A stretch of DNA of 64,000 bases from positions 1,460,250-1,524,249 of the forward strand of contig NC_079422.1 in assembly GCF_026213295.1 (NCBI RefSeq), in the 5' to 3' direction. Both the position numbers and the translations under genes were made by a program. This DNA comes from Gadus chalcogrammus (Eukaryota; Chordata; Actinopteri; Gadiformes; Gadidae). A model generated the notes under the pieces. The model was not told the origin of the DNA. It made no database searches and saw only the letters and a list, made by a program, of their open reading frames with translations. Below are positions 60,623 to 64,000 of this stretch, one piece after another. The first letter of the stretch is position 1. The number at the start of each line of letters is the position of its first letter.

Positions 60623-62449
60623 AAAGGTTGGGTACGCGATTTGCGAAACGCCAGCAGATTTTGAAAATACACAACTCAAATGGTCCTACCCCCTCTCCTT
60701 CAACGCTGACTCTGACTCCACCCATTCCAAGTACCTGGACGCGCAATCATGCACGAGCGCGAACAGAGATGCGCGAGAGCGAGCCAGGCTAGCGTAGGTT
60801 TTCGTTTAACAACATGGCACTACATTCAGCTGTAAGTTGCACCCAGTACCGCGGGAAGTAGGGGTGCTGGGGGTGCTGCAACACCCCCTGTCCAAGGCCC
60901 TGTCTTATCACAGAAAACGATCATTTCTAAAAACTCCGGCCAAAGTGGAGATTTCTGAAAACGCCGGTTATGTGTTGTCGTGTCAACGGGGAGAAACGGG
61001 ATTTTAGGTTCTGAAGCGTCACATTATGCACCAGGAAATGCTTAACGTCATGTGAGCGCCCGCTGTACCGTATTGGTCCGAATACAAACACAAACCCCAT
61101 TGTAAGACGACCTATATTTGGAAAAAAGATTTGAAGACCAGATCTTGATTTCATGAATAAATAAATTGTATTAATTGAAATAATATACGAAAATAAAAAG
61201 GCATAGAATAAAACACTGCATTGCCACTAAACAGTAGTGCAAATAGGCCGTACTGATGTGTACACCAAAGACTTCCTGACACTCCTCTGCCCCGCTGTGT
61301 TCGCTCTGGCTGTGGTCGCTCCGAACTGTTTCGGCCCGTGGCAAAGCGAGTCATCCTCGCTGCTGTCCAAGGCATGTTGAGACGCAGCATTTATTTAATG
61401 CTCATATGACCTAGTGCTGAAAAAAGGTTATATGAAAAAGTGTGAGGGTAGCGGTGGTGCGCTAAACTTGTTCTGTGAGCAGCTGGATGTGAACCATGGT
61501 GTGAAGGAAGTGAACACAACGATCGATTTTCAACTGTGCGCGCATGCACTGGTGTAATTGAGCTGCGCTGCTATATATCTTTTTTATCAATGTGACAAGT
61601 TGCGAGTCTAGTGCAGGCCGTTTTTTTTTTTTTCCCAGCACCCCCTGCTGAGAATACGTTCTCGCGGCTATGGTTGCACCAGATGTTATAAACATTAAAC
61701 GGTCACATAAATCATTACTATTTTTAGAAAATGTATGTTTGTTTCATATAATTGTATTGGAAGTCCTGCTTTTCACTAGGGTTGCCGCGGTGTGGACATT
61801 TTCACACCGAGTAATACACTCGTCTCAACACCGGTATTACCGAGTATAAACGGTATAAACTTTGAAACTAGGTCAACCGCCACACAAGCATCGGTTTTTA
61901 GACCCTTCTCGTCCTTCAGTTGCCGCCAACGTTCGAAAGCAGCGCCTAGGTTTATTCTTGATTTCAGTTTTTCTCTTTCAGCGTTTTTATTATCAATTAC
62001 TCTCTGAAAAAGAGTTTTCCTTCTCTTTGCTGGTGGTGGTGGTGGTGGTGGTGGGGATGGTGGCGTCTTGTCTGCCATGGAAATTGTCTTCTACTGCTAG
62101 GTCCAAATGTGAATTAACTAGTTCCAGTAGCTACCGCAGGATAACAACAAACAGGAGCTTGCTCTGGGTCACGAGCTCTGGGTCACGAGTACTGCACGAA
62201 GGGGTCGCGCGCGGGGCGCGGGGGAGGGGGAGTGCAGTACGACCGTTGATTGACGTACTTACTGTCCAATGCAACGAGGTGGCAATCCAAATGATTGGCT
62301 GGAGTTTTTCGAGCCCTGCCCGTTCCACAGATGATTGACTTGTTTAATTTTCATGTCAGTACTTCTAACTCAGTGGCTGTAAGCGGGTTATGATAAGGAT
62401 TTCAAGTAATTTTGCAAAAATGGCCAAAAAAGCGAATTCCGTACCCAAC
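60623..62449 (-). mobile_element. piggyBac-like element nested in the hAT element
   Basis: The left end aggttgggtacgcgatttgc follows TTAA (about 60619-60622). The right end gcgaattccgtacccaacct precedes TTAA. It has itself been invaded: a segment related to the MITE at 5832-6340 lies at about 60895-61050, a ggggtgctg/cagcacccc pair brackets 60856-61645, and a hAT-like terminus (tagggttgccgcggtgtgg) lies at 61779. Confidence 0.7.
61776..62078 (-). CDS. Transposon-borne ORF with RINxGxAFxRWRxL domain, second copy
   Basis: 100 codons: a polyproline start encoded by a GGT-type repeat (62031-62055), basic AKRRKTLFQRV, then a helix (NAERE) and SRINLGAAFERWRQLKDE, KGLKTDACVAVDL. After about residue 75 the frame runs into a hAT-like terminus at 61779, so the natural C-terminus is lost or was always a splice boundary. 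The shared segment with 43803-44084 is about 34 residues. Function unknown to me. Confidence 0.5.
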   Translation of the reverse strand: MADKTPPSPPPPPPPPAKRRKTLFQRVIDNKNAEREKLKSRINLGAAFERWRQLKDEKGLKTDACVAVDLVSKFIPFILGNTGVETSVLLGVKMSTPRQP

Positions 62450-62948
62450 CTTTAAGCTGGAGGAAAAAAGAGGAGATTGAATTTTACCGTACAACATGAA
62501 AGCACGCTCGCTCAGGCAGCTGCGCGCTCACCTCACCAATGTACACAAGACACGTTGTTTGAGCATGTTGTGCCTGTTTTTCTTTAGATCCCAGGCCATG
62601 TTAATTTGTTATACTGTAGACTCTAACGGTGAGACCATACTGCTCAGCACGCACGTGTTAGTCACTGCTCACGAGCGCAGCACATTGGGAGTTAGTTATT
62701 TATTTTACATTTTACATTACACTCATTTTTGACTGTAAATGTATTCTAAAACACTCAAAGGTTCTGCATTCAATTCACATATTCGTAAAAAGTGTTTAAA
62801 GTATATTTAAGGTATCAAAAACTACGTTTTATATGCTTTTTTTTTGTTTTGTTTTTAATCTGCCGATTAAATCGTAATCGTAATTTTTCTCTGAAAATAA
62901 TCGGCATCGGCACTCAAAAATCAATATCGGTCGGGCCCTAGTCCGGAG

Positions 62949-63157
<209 letters not shown>

Positions 63158-64000
63158 ACGCACCCATGCTTGCCCAGCAGGGCCACAGCACAGCCTGACA
63201 GTGTACACAGCACAGAAGATGGGTGCTAGATAAGAGAGCTAGGCTACGCCCCGCCGAGGAATTGGGATGCCTGCAGGGGCCAGCAACCCTGTAGCCTGGC
63301 TGCTGCGGAACAACGTTGGTTTCTCCTCAGTCAACAGAGCCGTGAGTCTGATGAAACATGTCAGGCCTCTCTCTGGTCCTCTCTGGTTAGACAGATGCTG
63401 TCAGGGGGGCCGGAGAGCAAGCGGCTCCCCGCAGTGCGTTGTTTTAAGGCGGGAACACCAAGGCTTCTGAGCACAAGAGGGTAAGCGGTGATTGGTTTTG
63501 CTTTGTTTGAACAGTTTGAACAGTTTGAGCCTTATTTCGTTAACTTGGAGTATTGGAGTCGTTCTGATTGGCCGCTGCATATAATTCTTCATATCATATT
63601 TCTGAGGCATGTTGATTCAGTAGGAGAGAGGGGTTAGTAATGTTTAATTGAGTAAAGTTAGTAATGTTTAATGACAGAGTAAAACTGTGTGCATCGTCCA
63701 ATTCCAGGATCTATATCATGTCGTGGAGATTAAACGTTTTTACCGCTTGTTGAGACGTATTCCGTCAGGCTGTAAAACCAGACAAGTCTGTACAGACCTG
63801 TCCAATGACACAGAGGTGGGTTTAATATAAAGCAGCATGCTGCCCTGCATCACAGCGGAGGTGTTATTGGACCAGATGCGTTGAGGTCAGGGTTAGATGT
63901 GGCTGCAGGAGTCATAATAGCGGGGCAGCAGTGTGTGCCAGCACCCCTCATTAAAACAACCACACCGCTGACACCACAGAGCTGGAACAGCGGTCCTGCA
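63158..64000. other. No gene recognised
   Basis: The frame at 63267-63470 (67 codons, plus) has no family resemblance. No transposon termini seen. Confidence 0.4.

Larger units (their letters stand above)
60436..62940. mobile_element. hAT-type element, 2.5 kb, with nested insertions
   Basis: Termini tagggcccgaccgat and atcggtcgggccc(ta) are perfectly inverted over 15 bp, and the match continues weakly inward (aatcgg, gaaaataatc). Flanked by a perfect 8 bp duplication gtccggag (60428-60435 and 62941-62948). No transposase frame recognised. The bulk of its length is a piggyBac-like element (60623-62449). Confidence 0.92.

Noticed and set aside
63267..63470. 67 codon frame starting MPAGASNPV
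   Set aside because: No known motif; could be random in GC-richer DNA.

Overview
The window looks like teleost fish nuclear DNA. It carries one recognisable host gene with vertebrate exon-intron structure, spliced with GT-AG introns. Around it lie repeat families typical of fish: a V-SINE, L2-clade LINEs, a DIRS1-like tyrosine-recombinase retrotransposon, a Ty3/gypsy-type LTR element, several hAT and piggyBac-like non-autonomous elements, and very many long dinucleotide repeats. Gadiform fish are known for that kind of repeat density and the LTR element has a Gmr1-like domain order, but species cannot be fixed from this sequence.

Layout. 1-4985: no gene seen; a long CT tract, an inverted duplication, a V-SINE and a CGCA/CA tract. 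4990-11795: a nest of mobile elements, consisting of a piggyBac-like outer element, a 1.85 kb hAT element with two further elements inside it, a 2.7 kb LTR retrotransposon with both LTRs, and a second piggyBac-like MITE. 12841-16260: a nearly intact L2 LINE on the minus strand. 16260-26640: microsatellites, a scrambled L2 fragment (20832-22275) and a pyrimidine-rich minisatellite (24590-25530). 26649-30236: the 3' part of a naked cuticle gene (nkd2, a Dishevelled-binding Wnt antagonist) on the plus strand, with its 3' UTR to about 30900. 30968-39785: a giant imperfect palindrome with multi-kilobase arms and a hAT copy at its centre. It is followed head to head by a second, partial palindrome (39788-44690) that was split later by an L2 and a hAT insertion. 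45066-46988: a TIR element. 47156-52712: a DIRS1-like element with inverted termini and an internal complementary region. 52715-60435: paired inverted repeats, a SINE-like repeat, a solo LTR and a hAT MITE. 60436-62940: a hAT element with a perfect 8 bp target duplication, containing a piggyBac-like element. 62949-64000: a TG tract, then nothing recognised.

Only nkd2 is confidently a host protein gene. Its first exons, with the MGK myristoylation start, are not visible here. All other protein-coding signal belongs to transposable elements, mostly broken. The most unusual features are the double giant palindrome directly downstream of nkd2, the Ty3/gypsy remnant in which integrase precedes RNase H, the clean DIRS terminal architecture, and two unrelated TTAA-flanked elements that carry ORFs with the same short conserved domain (RINxGxAFxRWRxL). 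All coordinates of repeats, arms and splice sites were read by eye.
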